Part shown: positions 1 to 11,703 of the stretch, one piece after another
Position numbering within the stretch: the first letter of the stretch is position 1
Layout of the letters: each line of letters opens with the position of its first letter
Source: Stichopus chloronotus
Lineage: Eukaryota > Echinodermata > Holothuroidea > Aspidochirotida > Stichopodidae
DNA length: 64,000 nucleotides
NCBI GenBank assembly: GCA_021234535.1
Contig: CM037843.1
Span: 25,575,911-25,639,910, forward strand
Direction of reading: 5' to 3'
The notes under the pieces: model-generated
Told to the model about the DNA's origin: nothing
Seen by the model: the letters and a program-made list of their open reading frames with translations, nothing else
Databases searched by the model: none
Position numbers and translations under genes: made by a program

Positions 1-2
1 AC

Positions 3-359
3 GACCGAAAAGTCTTGGCAACAGGGGTCTATATTGGACCAGCAACAAATAAAGATCATAACACGCACTCACTGTCAATGGTAGTGAATATGGAAGATTC
101 TGCTCTATTTACCAGATGGCAAGCGGATATGGGCAACATTACAAAAGTTTCACTTAATGATCCACAGTTTCGAAACAATCGTATTCTGAATTGCGGTTTG
201 CAGTGCATTGTTAGTATAGAAAGAGTGTCAACCTGTGAAAAGGGTTTACTGGCTACAAGAGGGAAGGGGTGCCTTTCAGAAAGTAATGATTGCTATATTA
301 GTGATGGCTTAGACTCTGGAGTACGATGCATGGAACATTTGCATCAAATGACCAGATAA
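3..359 (+). CDS. Possible 3' part of an unidentified coding exon, cut by the window edge
   Basis: A reading frame is open from the left window edge to a TAA stop at 357-359, about 118 codons. It has no convincing ATG start, so if real it is the end of an exon that begins outside the window. The translation has mixed protein-like composition with several cysteines (near CGLQC, STCEK, SNDC and VRC), but I recognise no family. No splice acceptor or poly-A signal ties it to a gene model. It may equally be a decayed or chance frame. Nothing links it to the FABP genes that follow on the other strand. Confidence 0.25.
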   Translation, partial: DRKVLATGVYIGPATNKDHNTHSLSMVVNMEDSALFTRWQADMGNITKVSLNDPQFRNNRILNCGLQCIVSIERVSTCEKGLLATRGKGCLSESNDCYISDGLDSGVRCMEHLHQMTR

Positions 360-1337
360 ATGTGTGGATTGAGTTTTTCTGCAATAATATATTTTCCTTA
401 AATTTTCTGACGTCTTCCGGCCAATTTTATCTTAGTTTATGACCGCCGGTTTCATGGCGAGTTTCTCTTTATGAGAATGTTCAAGTAAACCGTGAAAACT
501 AGGGACGATATAGCCTGTGGGTCATTTAGTGCTTGTGAAAAGTTTGTTACGTAATCAGGTAACTTTCATTGTGATATGGCATGACGCAATTGACACTTTA
601 AAGAACTGCAACGATGGTAGGTGAATAATACCACGTTAAACTGTTCATCGCATTTTTCTACTACGGATAAAAATATGATATCCATCTATCGATATCAATT
701 GGGGAAAGAGAGAAAAGAGAGAAGAGTATGTTCAGTAGGGCTTATCGATTTATGGTCTCAAGAGCGCGTAATCTTGATGCTGATATTCTTATTTGTTATA
801 TTTAAGTAAAATATACATTTCCTGTGCTTGAGTTCATGAAAAGATCAGAATAGACGTTGGTTTGGTGATTTAGTGTTTTAATTTACGTTGAGCATCATAT
901 ACATTACATTGTACAACAGGTCATTGACAACACTTAACAAAACCAAACAATATGAAGATGAGAGGTTTTCCTCCGAACTGTGTGAACAATAGATCGCAAT
1001 TCATACATTGTCTGTCTGATGTATTTTAGTTTCATCTCAGCTGTACAGTAACGTAATTTGTTTAGGAGTTGAAAGTCCATTAACATGATCTTGTTCCTAC
1101 ACCGTGCCACTATACTGCATTGTCCGGTGCATGACAGACGAATTGTTGTACAAAACAAGATTCATTTAGTATTCTCTGCACGCAAAGAGATCTCCCTTCG
1201 AACAAACTTGAAATAGCGACAGTTGTTATGTGTGCACGCCATCAACATTGTTTGGTTGAAACTAAGGTACTGTAACATTTTTTTTCTAATTGATTTAACA
1301 AAGAATCAAGTCTGTCAATTATTTTTTTTCCTTCCAT
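360..1337. other. Gene-free stretch between the left-edge frame and FABP copy 1
   Basis: AT-rich sequence with only short frames. It should contain the 3' UTR and poly-A site of FABP copy 1, which is read leftward from 1338. I see no clear AATAAA on the minus strand close to the stop codon, so the transcript end cannot be placed. Confidence 0.4.
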
Positions 1338-1718
1338 CTACTTGCTTAAGAAGATCTTTCCGGTCTTTCCACCGAATTCGATGGTGTAGACCAAGTTGCC
1401 TCCTTCGATCGACCTCTTCAGCACAACTCCAGATTTGCCTTTGAACACCAAAACGTCACCCTCCCAGGAAGTTGTTCCACTGTAGGCCTTGCCGAAGAGT
1501 TCCCCTTCTGATGGTCCACCGACAGTCATGGAGTGAGATCCTGACTTGCCGAGTCCACCGGTAGCAGTGAAGGTGAAGTTGTCGCCATCTTGTCTGATCT
1601 CGACAGATGCACCCTGGAGCTTGGAGGGGTCCCTCTTATCGGCAGCAACACCGTATGCATCCATAACATCGTTAAGTCCCTCAAATTTAGAAACAGTCCA
1701 TTTGCCGTTGAAAGCCAT
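1338..1718 (-). CDS. Fatty-acid-binding-protein-like (iLBP family), copy 1
   Basis: Encodes a 126-residue protein beginning MAFNGKW and ending GKIFLSK. Intracellular lipid-binding proteins are cytosolic beta-barrels of about 126-135 residues that carry fatty acids, bile acids or retinoids. The start GKWxV (residues 5-9), the helix-turn-helix segment (about 10-35), EIRQDGDNFTF (about 41-51) and the strand pair SIEGGNLVYTIEFGG (about 104-118) match the family, closest in feel to gastrotropin/ileal types. The arginine-x-tyrosine pair usual near the C-terminus is replaced by GK-I-F. The coding region has no intron, unlike typical four-exon FABP genes. ATG 1716-1718 is chosen because it is the first ATG after the acceptor at 1733-1734 and matches the paralogs. 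About 94% identical to copy 3. The ligand is unknown. Confidence 0.9.
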   Translation of the reverse strand: MAFNGKWTVSKFEGLNDVMDAYGVAADKRDPSKLQGASVEIRQDGDNFTFTATGGLGKSGSHSMTVGGPSEGELFGKAYSGTTSWEGDVLVFKGKSGVVLKRSIEGGNLVYTIEFGGKTGKIFLSK

Positions 1719-1732
1719 GATTAAGGATGATG
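1719..1732 (-). other. 5' UTR part of exon 2, FABP copy 1, with splice acceptor
   Basis: Read on the minus strand, TTGTTACACAG precedes 14 bases and then the ATG. The intron is inferred to end at 1733. The 14-base leader differs from that of copy 3 by one base. Confidence 0.65.
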
Positions 1733-1830
1733 CTGTGTAACAAACAAGTAAAATGGTTCTAATTGTGTGCTTCTTGGATTCGACAAAGAAGATTAGGCTT
1801 CACTTTACCAAGGCCATAGACACGGGATGT

Positions 1831-1846
1831 CCCCCCCCCCCCCCCC
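1831..1846. repeat. Poly-C run, 16 bases
   Basis: Sixteen consecutive C on the plus strand, inside the inferred 5' UTR intron of FABP copy 1. One of about twenty such runs in the window. Confidence 0.95.
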
Positions 1847-3454
1847 AACAAGGAAAATCAGATGAGCTAGCAGATTTTTAATGCAATCATATAGGCAAGA
1901 AACTGGAAAACTTAAGTATGTATATTTAGGAAACAATATTGTAATGATAGCCCCATTTGCATCGTATAATCTTCCGTAGAACAACAATCAATAACTCTGA
2001 GGGAGGCAAATGTCTCCACCCTCCCCTCCCCCGAAAAAAAAAAGAATTCTGGTTAAGGACACGCACTTTTCTTTTTTGTATCTGTTATAAATATAGAGTG
2101 AATATGCATCTGCACTTACGACGAAAACCACACATATGTTCACAAGGTATGGGTCACGGAGTATGCTATTGTTCATTTTACACAATCAGTAAATGCCATA
2201 TTTTCCTACCTAATATACCATTTACGCACAAACAATTTAGACGACACTACGTTCCATAATTCTTATACCGCTTGTAAAACCAACATTAAAAAAAATTGAA
2301 AGTTTACAGAATACATAAGTATGGAAACAATTACATAATTAGACAAAAATATTTAAGTAGTGACTGTTCACGGGTATCTCCTTTAAAGAGAGTCTGGACA
2401 ATTCAACAGCAACACGTCTAATTACATGTAAAATTGAATTAACTGAATTGAAAGTTGTCGGCCAACGTCTACTGGAAGAAATCTCAAGGATTTTAGTAAA
2501 AACATGACATGTGCCCAATCCAGTTTCATGAATTGATTGATTTTGCTCTATGGAGGGTCACGTAGAATAATGATGCCTGTTGAACAACTAAAAAGATTAC
2601 TGCGCATGATCGAAATTTTCAAAGTTCACATCATTTATGGTCATGAACTGGTTGCATCCTAAAGTGTGCGTTCCTTTTAAAGAGCAACGGATCACAAAAT
2701 TACTTAGAGGTTTGAACTATAGGGAGTCACTTTTTCGGTTATAAAAATGATATGTGATGAATTTTCACCTGTTTGTGAAATTAACAACAAACTGTAATTA
2801 CTGCTAGTAATAGTTATTTGTGTATTTCAAAAATAAAAGAAATGAAGGGGTGTGCTTCATCATTTTTAGTATTACCTTATTGATTAGCACCCCATGAAAT
2901 GATAAAACAGGATCTCTTCACTTAGTATATAAAGGTTCAAAATCGTTAAAGTTAACCCCTCCCCCCATTAAGAAAAAGTAGGTGAAAAATATAATATGTA
3001 TACATATACCGGGAAGTACCTCACAGTTGCACAAAATACAAACTTAACGGGAAATGATTCAAATGAATTAAAATGTACCAACATAGCATACGTCCCGAAG
3101 CAGCTATAATCATTGTTTTACTATTCAGGATCTTCAATAAACATCTGCAAAAGTTTTGATCTCCTCAAAACATCTTGCATATGAGATGAGTTTTAGAAGA
3201 TGCATCATTTTGCATTTTTGAAAGTTTCGGAGGAAAAATTATTCTTGGGCAACAAGTAACTGAATTTCTATCTGTCAGGGACTTTTTCCTTCCGCATTTT
3301 GAATAATATATCATTCTGTCTTCATAAATATTAGTATATAGCGGCCTATATATTTTTTTACCTATACTACTTTTTTCTTTCTTATTTCCTTTCAAATTAT
3401 TTACACTTTCTTGTTTCCTTTCAAATTATTCACAAAAAAAGCATCTTCACTTAC

Positions 3455-3540
3455 CCTTAATTGTGTGGTATGAACCGGTATGAAATGAGCCTCAAATGAG
3501 ATGGGTGGACCTCGAAGGTATGTCGTGATGGTGACCAAAG
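3455..3540 (-). other. Inferred non-coding exon 1 of FABP copy 1
   Basis: On the minus strand a strong donor, GG followed by GTAAGTGA, marks the exon end at 3455, giving an intron 3454-1733 of 1,722 bases. The start near 3540 is estimated from the TATA-like box about 30 bases upstream. The exon has no ATG, so translation would begin at MAFN in exon 2. Its sequence aligns with exon 1 of copy 2 (GGTGACCAAAGTGA against GGTTGACCGAAGTGA), which supports the model. Not confirmed by RNA. Confidence 0.55.
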
Positions 3541-3565
3541 TGATTCTTCTTCGATTTTGATCCGA

Positions 3566-3662
3566 TATTTAAATGTCTCCTTCATCAATCCCGAATCGAG
3601 AATAGCCACATTCAAAATCACCGTTGATTGGCTGATTAATCTGACCGTAAGATTTTAATTGG
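3566..3662 (-). promoter_or_regulatory. Promoter of FABP copy 1: TATA-like box and two CCAAT boxes
   Basis: On the minus strand TTTAAATA lies at 3573-3566, about 30 bases upstream of the inferred start. Two CCAAT pentamers lie further upstream, at 3631-3627 and 3662-3658, a normal distance for a eukaryotic polymerase II promoter. The same TTTAAATA core is seen at copy 4. Confidence 0.5.
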
Positions 3663-6436
3663 CTAAAATGTCAAATAATAAAAAAAACCTACAATCAAAC
3701 TTAATCTGCATACCCATATAACAAACGGGAGATAAAAGTTAATCAAGTCATCATAGAATACGTATATAATTCAAATATTTACCAGGTAACTCTGTCATTC
3801 GATTTTGTTAATTGAGTTGATAATTAATATCTCCTTATGATATGATTTGTAATGGTTATTTTAATGATAGTACACCGTTCAGTTGAAATGTTATCTGATT
3901 GACATGCTAATAGTACACGGTTTCGAGCTGGCGGTCCTTTCTATGTGAAAGGTAAAATATGGTGTCATCGTGTATGCACTATATGCTCCCTTTATCTCTA
4001 AACACAAATTCGACACTATGAAAGACATGCCGGTGACTTGTTTGGATTACAAACTCTTTTCTCTTTATAATTTACTTACTGGGGTCGATTTTGCAATACA
4101 AACATCTACTGTATCTTTGTACATTTTATTTCGCGATAATGAGTTGTGTCTAACTTAAAAAGAAATTTAAGAACGAGATGAATACCGTACTTATTGAGTA
4201 GGCCTATTTCTTTCACACCCACATAGTCAAGAGCGAGAAAGAAAGGGGGTACACAAATAGGGAGTGTAATGTTACATGCGACATGAAGCGAATAATGTTT
4301 TCACCCCAAAACGTCCGGGTGGGGTGGGGGCGTCTTCGAAGGGCATCAGAGCCCATGCCAATGGTCTGATTTCATTCAATGACAGTGGCAAATGGTGGCG
4401 ATTCCAGTACTGGTTGGCCATCTTCAATTGTCAGCCAATTATCTCTCGTTGTAAAAAACACATGAACTAATTCAGCATCGAAATGCATTACTTTTATTAG
4501 AACATATATAAAAGATCATTGGACTTTTCCCAGTGGTGCTGTCTTCCCTTGATTTATTTTCCTTAGGACGCACATATGTGCGAGGCTGGGTAGAACACAC
4601 GGGATAGGCCACTTGGTTTGTAAAGCCCAAACTTTTCTCGTACCCTTCGAGCCAACCGACGGTAGCCCTCCTCGTATAGATAGTCCTGCCATCACTCAGC
4701 TCACTCCTCTCCCATATTTATTTCGTTCTGTCGCGCCTGCAATGCAGGATGTGGTGATCTGACTTTTACACAATTTTGAAGCAGGAAAATCTTCCTCATC
4801 CTGCCGGTTGCGTGGGAGGTAGAAAAAGTGGTCCATGGCCATTATGTTGGAGTAATTAAAGGTGGAGGGAGGGGGAGGGGGTGTCTCTTGATGATACTAA
4901 ATAACAACTATTTTATGTAATATGTTGCTGAATTAGATCCATCCACACAGACATCCATGTCATATCGTATTGCTCGAACGTGTATATATATTTGCGGAAT
5001 TTGGACATTGTCACTATTATTCATAGGGCAAGTTCAATCTTGCCCCCCCCCCTCCCCTCGCCCAGCAGAGGGGAGTCATATGTCTCCGCAAATTGCCTCT
5101 TGTTACGATCGATATTAAGTTGCTCACCGACGTAACTTTGCTTACCCACTTCCGACCTTCCATGGGAATGGGTTATAAACTCCCACATGTGACTGGTGGG
5201 GATAATCTCTGTAGAGTTCCTCTCCGAATGCATAGTACAAGTTTGCCAAAATGAACGGTTTCGCCCACGTTTCGCACGAAGTATCGTGTCCATTGTGTGT
5301 CCATGTAATTCACCATGTAATAATGTGTTTCAATATGTAATGTGTTTCAATATGTAATAATGTGTTTTAATATGAGGGATGGGACCAGGTAAGCATCCAC
5401 TTAGTCAATCACCTAACCAGGATTTTTACGAGCAAGGGGACCGGGGATCACAAACCTTCCTGGGGGAAACAGTCCCTTCATTTTATCCATTTCTGTACAT
5501 GCGACTATAACATATCTGTACATTCCATTTTTTTTAGAAGTAGCCCTAGTATTTTCAAATAACCCCACCTGTTAATTGTCATTAGGTGCAGTTGTTATCA
5601 AAAATACATTTTATATTGTTGTATGTTTGTGCCTGAGCTCACCGGCTTATACCATACACTACTACACACTCATCAATTTGCTTTATGTGTCGCATTGTGC
5701 TACACAATATCATGGAGCTATTAGGGTAATATCTACAATTGTTAAGACAAGAGAATTACCGTATCTGGTTTACTTCGCAATAAGTTCATTAGGGACTGTC
5801 CCGTACCCATTCACAATGTTATAGGGTCAAGAGGGTAGGGACTCTGTCAAGGAAGGTGTATGGGTGGGGATGGAGATGGAAAGGAGTTATTGCTTCGTTT
5901 TTTTACACAGCAGTCGAAAGCTCAAGACTTTGTGATTGTATATCTAACACTCCACCTATTCTCCCCTCCCCCGTTAATTCTTGTAATTTCATTCAATTTG
6001 TGAAAGATACATTCTTGGCAGGGTGTATTGCATAAATATCCAAACCACTGTGTGTGAATGCAGGATGTTTTCCAACTGACTCTGAGGACGGAGGGGGGGG
6101 GGGGGGGAGGATGAAAAGGGACATTGAAGAAAAGGAGGTACATGAGGTTTCAAGGATAAAAACAATAAAAACAAAATCATGAACTGCTAAATAGTTTGAT
6201 GCAAAATAATCTGTTATAGATTTACCGAATTAATGTTGAAATTTCGTATTTAAATTACGTATACGTCTTGTTAAAATCAGGACTTTGACATTGGGCTAGC
6301 CTGTTGTAAGAAATATGATTCTTTTGAGAATTGTAAATTTCAATTTAGAGGCATGTGACTTAATACTGTATAAGAATGTTCTGTAGTATAATTCAGTTAA
6401 AACTGGGTCTGTACATTGTTCAGTTCTTCAACTTAA
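3663..6436. other. Gene-free stretch between FABP copies 1 and 2
   Basis: No supported coding region. It holds a poly-C run (5043-5052), a poly-G run of 15 (6093-6107), a G-rich tract near 4862-4880, and short repeats of TAATAATGTGTTTCAATATG near 5320-5370. The part next to 6436 should contain the 3' UTR of copy 2. Confidence 0.5.
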
Positions 6437-6817
6437 TTATTTGGTGAAGAAGACCTTTCCGGTTTTGCCGCCGAACTCAACGGTGTAAACCATGTTGCCA
6501 CCTTCGATTGACCGCTTCAGAACTACGCCACTCTTGCCCTTGAACACAACGGCATCACCCTCCCAGCAGGTGGTTCCACTGTAGGCTTTGCCGAAGAGTT
6601 CCCCTTCTGATGGTCCACCGACAGTCATTGAATGAGATCCTGCCTTCCCTAGTCCACCGGTAGCAGTGAAGGTAAAGTTGTCCCCATCTTGTTTGATCTC
6701 GACGGTTGCCCCTTGGAGTTTGGCGGGGTCCCTGTTTTCGGTAGGAGCACCGAATGCATCCAATACATCGTTAAGTCCTTCGAACCTGGAGACAGTCCAT
6801 TTGCCGTTGAAAGCCAT
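6437..6817 (-). CDS. Fatty-acid-binding-protein-like (iLBP family), copy 2
   Basis: A 126-residue FABP-type protein, MAFNGKW to GKVFFTK, with the same architecture as copy 1 but about 20 differences. The helical lid is the most changed part (VLDAFGAPTENRDPAK against VMDAYGVAADKRDPSK), a region that controls ligand entry in this family. It has a cysteine in TTCWEGD where the others have serine. The frame is open for another 35 codons upstream of MAFN, but that part is intron: a textbook acceptor (CTTTTCTTCTTTGTCACAG) ends at 6828, 10 bases before the ATG. The coding region is intronless. Likely a cytosolic lipid carrier; the ligand is unknown. Confidence 0.9.
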   Translation of the reverse strand: MAFNGKWTVSRFEGLNDVLDAFGAPTENRDPAKLQGATVEIKQDGDNFTFTATGGLGKAGSHSMTVGGPSEGELFGKAYSGTTCWEGDAVVFKGKSGVVLKRSIEGGNMVYTVEFGGKTGKVFFTK

Positions 6818-6827
6818 GTTGATGGAT
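6818..6827 (-). other. 5' UTR part of exon 2, FABP copy 2, with strong acceptor
   Basis: The minus strand reads a long pyrimidine tract, TCACAG, then ATCCATCAAC and ATG. This is the best acceptor of the five genes and rules out the longer upstream start. Confidence 0.75.
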
Positions 6828-8623
6828 CTGTGACAAAGAAGAAAAGATTTAATCATTCCAGTGTCAAAAATGTTATCAGTTGGAAGGGTATATTGGACAG
6901 TGCCGAACCACCTAAGAAACAAACATGCTCATTGTCAAGGGGCGCAATTAAGTGAGCGGTGCGCAACACTTAATTCTTCTTCTTTAGAATTTTTAGGGGT
7001 GAAAAATTGTTAACGTATCACATATATCGGTGGACTACCCCCCTATTTTTCAGTTTGCCTCCCCCCAACCTCTGGGGATTCCAATCCTGTGAACCGAGGA
7101 GAGCTGAAGAACTTTAAGGGTTAATGAAAGTTATCGAAGGATCAGGCTGGCTTAACGCGTATCTCGTTTCCCTCTCCATCCATAGGTGCCACACATAAGG
7201 GAGATTAACGTTTTTTAGCCATTCCATATCACTTAAAAGTTACGTAACAATTTGATCTTAGGAACAGAACTCACTTAGAGCCTCATGGTGTCTACTGCAC
7301 GAGTAAACCTCGCTCATGATGTTAAAGAATCGGTAGGTTAGGTTAATGGTTTCAATCATATTTGTTCCGCTGGACTATCCCTTTCAATGAAAAGATGTCT
7401 CCGTTTGAAACACGTGGCATTAACGTTGCTGTGTTTTTTCGAGGCTGCTTTAAACTGGACACAGGTAATATCATAGACTTCTCTGTAAACGTCATACATG
7501 ATCAAAAATACGTCTTGGAGCTTGAATAATGTCAGTTTCAAAGCGAATATAAACCTTGGAGTAAAACGAAGAAATTAGTTTATATTTGTTTTGTACGACG
7601 TGTCCAGTATATCCATATTGCCTTTATTTGGCGTATGAATAATCATAATTTGGTCACACTAGTAACTATTTTTAAACGAATTGCAATATTGTCTATATGT
7701 TTCATGCAATATTTGATCGATAACGTTTACTAATCAACTTGCAACGAATCTTAATTCATCCGTGCAACTGCCTTGTCGCGTCCACGTCAGTACTGACGTC
7801 ATCATGTGTATGTGTGTATTGGAAACAACTTAAACAAACAAAAATCCCGAAAGGTTTGTTTTGAGCGAAAGATGCAGTGAAGTTTAGCTATTTGTAGATT
7901 TATAAATTGTAAGAAATTTGTGTGAGATGCTTCTATGCTGATTCTTCGCTATTGCATGCCCCGAGAGTGTCGATAATTAAAACAGAAAGTTTCAATTTAT
8001 CTCTGCAGTCGAAATCATGCAGGTCACTTGCCCACTAACAATGCTTGTAGGTATAGCAAGTATCAACCTCCAATTCCATAATTAAGGCTACTAGATTTTG
8101 TAAACAGTCAATTGTGCTGTTGTGATGACCTACATTACAATTCATTTTTTTACACTTAAAAGATAAACATATATACGGGTTTCATTTGCGAAGAAATTCA
8201 CAGATTATAAGAGATTTTAATACCTATGTTACTTTGGTGTGATAGGCCTATTTATAGCTAGGTGTTGTAGACATGAACGTTTGATTAGTAATGAGACGGT
8301 AAGAGGTGAACGGGAATTAACAAAAAAGGATGAAATGGTGGTAGAGAAAACTTTATTCTTTGCCAACTCCTATCTTAATTTTTAGCCTTGTTGCTTTCCT
8401 TTTAAGAAATTTATTCTCTTCACTATTTTTCCGTCCCAGTTTTAAACAGATACGTTATACTCCTTCACCCCACTCTCAGCTTGTGAGATCATTAAATTCA
8501 CAAAGTTACTAAAAGGGGTGCACATTAATTCATGATGAATTCTAACACATAAGTAAGAAACGAATTAGAAAAATACATTCACACAAATGTACAAAAAAGG
8601 AAGGAAATAGAAACATTACTCAC

Positions 8624-8690
8624 AAAATAATTACGAACTCGAGATCTTGAAAGATTTGATGTGTTGTGGAGATTGCTGGTTGACCGAAGT
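8624..8690 (-). other. Inferred non-coding exon 1 of FABP copy 2
   Basis: A GTGAGT donor begins at 8623 on the minus strand, giving an intron 8623-6828 of 1,796 bases. The 5' end near 8690 is estimated from the TATA-like box. No ATG is present. The middle aligns with exon 1 of copy 1. Confidence 0.5.
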
Positions 8691-8715
8691 GACAAAAAGA
8701 TTAAATTTCTTCAGA

Positions 8716-8828
8716 TTTAATACGTCCCAAATCATTAGGACAATGGGCGGGGCTAAATGATATCATGTCTTCGATTGGGCAATTTATTTCAAACAGCTTT
8801 CCCAATTGATTTTGTCAGTGGGCGGGGT
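8716..8828 (-). promoter_or_regulatory. Promoter of FABP copy 2: TATA-like, CCAAT and two GC boxes
   Basis: On the minus strand TATTAAA lies at 8722-8716 and a CCAAT pentamer at 8778-8774. The plus strand shows GGGCGGGGC at 8745-8753 and GGGCGGGGT at 8820-8828, perfect Sp1/KLF-type GC boxes in an otherwise AT-rich region. Copy 3 has the same pair of GC boxes. Confidence 0.55.
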
Positions 8829-11308
8829 CCCAAATTGAAACTGGCCTTAACAAACTCAAAATGGTCAAACACAATCTTATCTCGATGGTCATATTTGCAC
8901 AGGAGAGAGCTTCGGCCGAAGTTGAGCACAAGGGTAAACAGTTACGATTGTCATAGAAAACTTGCGAGAAACTTGTCATATGGTAAAGAAAGGTCTCATA
9001 AATTGGTATTAAAGAAATTAAAAAGGAACTAGACCATTGGATCCCAGCATATAAGTGGGGACAATGACAAAATAGCCAATGGTTAATTGACATGAGTTTA
9101 CTGTCCTAGTTTGGCTGAATATTGGCCACTTGCCACTTGTGATATCTCTTACTGCAGCACGTATCAATACCGCCGAACAATACGCTTTCTGCGATGATCT
9201 AATAATCGTCTCAAGATGGACGCCGGTTCATAATACCAGCCCCACTTCAGAGGAAACATTTAGGGATTAATTCTCTAAAATGGACATTGCACTGTTCTCT
9301 CACATGTGTAAATGCAAAAAAAAAGTTGTTGTGGCTCTGGTGCAGATATTTTTATTTCATGTCACTTAAACTCAACGTAAACAGTAATCACAGTTTGAGA
9401 GGACTGAGTGCATTTGGTGGAAGGTATACTGAATGAGAGCTAGGAGGGATGTAGGCCTATTACTTTCTACAGTAGCCTATGTTGGCAATTGCTTGCTTCG
9501 TTCATGGCGGGGCTATAGCAGTCCAGGTGTGAAAATAGCATTTTTTTGCTGGCACTGTGTCATAAACACACTGCTCGTCGATCTGAGAACGAATAACATA
9601 CTGAATGGGGTGAGTGTCTGCAGAACAATCCCAGCGGAAGGCGTCGCCTTGAGTTGGTGCGGAGGGTAAAAAAGAAATTTTTGGCTTTTCAAACTCGGCC
9701 CAAGCCATGCCAAAAGAAAGGACATTTTCAATTTCAGTGTCTTCACCATGTTATATAATAGGTTGCATTGTAATCTAAGGCCCGCTCACTTTGGGCGTTC
9801 TGCGTATGCTTTAAGTACCATTAAAAACCTTACGTGATTGTAAATGTAATCATTGTTTGATCTTCTACCGTTTGAAACAATATAATTAATTAATGAAATC
9901 ATAACACCATGGATGTTCAAAAAGGCCACATGTGAGAAATTGATCTGAAGGGTGCGAAACTCTAAATGACGTCCGGAAACGGCACTTCGAAGGTGTTCGA
10001 AGCTGCATATGCCAAGTCTTAAAACAGGGTTCTCCTGCTTGGAAATTTGTCACTTAATGAGAACAAAAAAAAATATAAATCTATAAAAATTGTAATACAC
10101 TTCAGATTGGTTGAGAAGATACAAACATTATAATAAATTATTTATCCTCGTTCATTTATTCTTATAATATCTTTAATCCCCATTTTTTTCACTGGGTTAG
10201 TGGCGTCAGGGCGGTTGTTTGCAGTTAGTCAAGAGACTCGAAGTACGCCTCAGGGGCTTAGCTAATTTTTCTTTCTCCTAACTGGGCCTGGGAGGCTGGG
10301 ACATGAATGAGATACCCCAACGAGTGCAATATACACTGTGACACAGAAATACAGTATACCTGAATTGCAGTGGAGCACCATAAGTTTGAAATAAAGGGTG
10401 GAATAAGAATTGTTAAAAGACTATCTAAGAGGAACGCCACATTTAGTTGAAGGGGAGCGCTGCAGAAGAATTTACATAAAAATACCCCCTAGGTTTCCGG
10501 AAATCGTCCTTCCCAGGCTCAGCAAGTACGCTCTAGGAAGTGGTACTGTAACTATTTTCGTGGATGGAAAGCATATCTCCTTACATTGTTGGAAGTTTTC
10601 GTTTGTAAAATCCTGATAAAAATTGTACTTTTCATGACGAATACTATATTTGTTTGACTTTTCAAAGGCTGAATATGGGCAACAACATCATTAATGGCCG
10701 AACGCGGAAGGTGCAAAAGTACTCAAGCTTGCACTTCACCTCCCCTTTCATCAGTCCTCATTCTTTTGTCTTTCTCCCTTTTTATTTTTTTATTTTCTTT
10801 TATTTTGGTGAAAAGGGTACCAGCGAAACTCTGAAAATTGCACCGGTGATCCATTTTAGTTTGTCGTGTGTGTGTGTTTAAGAAGATTGAAGAATCATTA
10901 ATCCACACAAATGATGAAACAAGCGAGGAAATATTCATGTTGAATTATTAAGTTTATCTACAAAACATTTGAATCGACATCTTAAATCAACATTACGAGA
11001 CGGGGAATAAAACGACTCGTTAAAAAAAAGAATGACCATTGCAAAGCGATCTCTGTTATTGTTTTGTCATTGCATGAATAAAACATACATGACCTGTGTG
11101 TGTGTACGTTCAAACGACTGATCTACTCAATGTACACCATGTACGCAAACGATAGTAGTTATTGATTTACACACTGATGTTGGATCTAATCTTATCGCCA
11201 GGTCGTTTAACTTTGAGATATTCGTCACAATTTACTGTCCTTTCATATTCGTTGATCAAACTGGTTCAGTCATCCATTGCGTTGAATAATAATCATTCAG
11301 TCTTTCAT
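8829..11308. other. Gene-free stretch between FABP copies 2 and 3
   Basis: Only short unrecognised frames. The sequence is AT-rich with T-rich low complexity near 10780-10806. The part next to 11308 should contain the 3' UTR of copy 3. Confidence 0.45.
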
Positions 11309-11689
11309 TTACTTGCTGAGGTAAACTTTGCCGGTCTTTCCACCGAATTCGATGGTGTAGACCAAGTTGCCTCCTTCAATTGACCTCTTCAGCACAACTC
11401 CAGATTTGCCTTTGAACACCAAAACGTCACCCTCCCAGGAGGTTGTTCCACTGTAGGCCTTTCCGAAGAGTTCCCCTTCTGATGGTCCACCGACAGTCAT
11501 GGAGTGAGATCCCGCCTTCCCCAGTCCACCGGTAGCAGCGAAGGTGAAGTTGTCGCCATCTTGTTTGATATCGACGGTTGCACCCTGGAGCTTGGCGGGG
11601 TCCCTCTTATCGGCAGCAACACCGTATGCATCCATAACATCGTTAAGTCCCTCAAATTTAGAAACAGTCCATTTGCCGTTGAAAGCCAT
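11309..11689 (-). CDS. Fatty-acid-binding-protein-like (iLBP family), copy 3
   Basis: A 126-residue protein, MAFNGKW to GKVYLSK, differing from copy 1 at about eight positions, mostly conservative. This copy ends KVYLSK and so has the tyrosine at the position where many FABPs have R-x-Y, but lysine replaces the arginine. The frame continues 21 codons upstream, but those belong to the intron: the acceptor CTCTTTACACAG ends at 11704. The start is ATG 11689-11687, in the context ACCATGG. Intronless coding exon. With copy 1 it is the most recent pair in the cluster. Confidence 0.9.
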   Translation of the reverse strand: MAFNGKWTVSKFEGLNDVMDAYGVAADKRDPAKLQGATVDIKQDGDNFTFAATGGLGKAGSHSMTVGGPSEGELFGKAYSGTTSWEGDVLVFKGKSGVVLKRSIEGGNLVYTIEFGGKTGKVYLSK

Positions 11690-11703
11690 GGTTAAGGATG
11701 ATG
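11690..11703 (-). other. 5' UTR part of exon 2, FABP copy 3, with splice acceptor
   Basis: CTCTTTACACAG precedes the leader CATCATCCTTAACC and then the ATG. The leader is one base different from that of copy 1. Confidence 0.65.

Noticed and set aside
6818..6922. 35-codon N-terminal extension of FABP copy 2
   Set aside because: Contains a classic splice acceptor and has no counterpart in the paralogs. MAFN is the family start.
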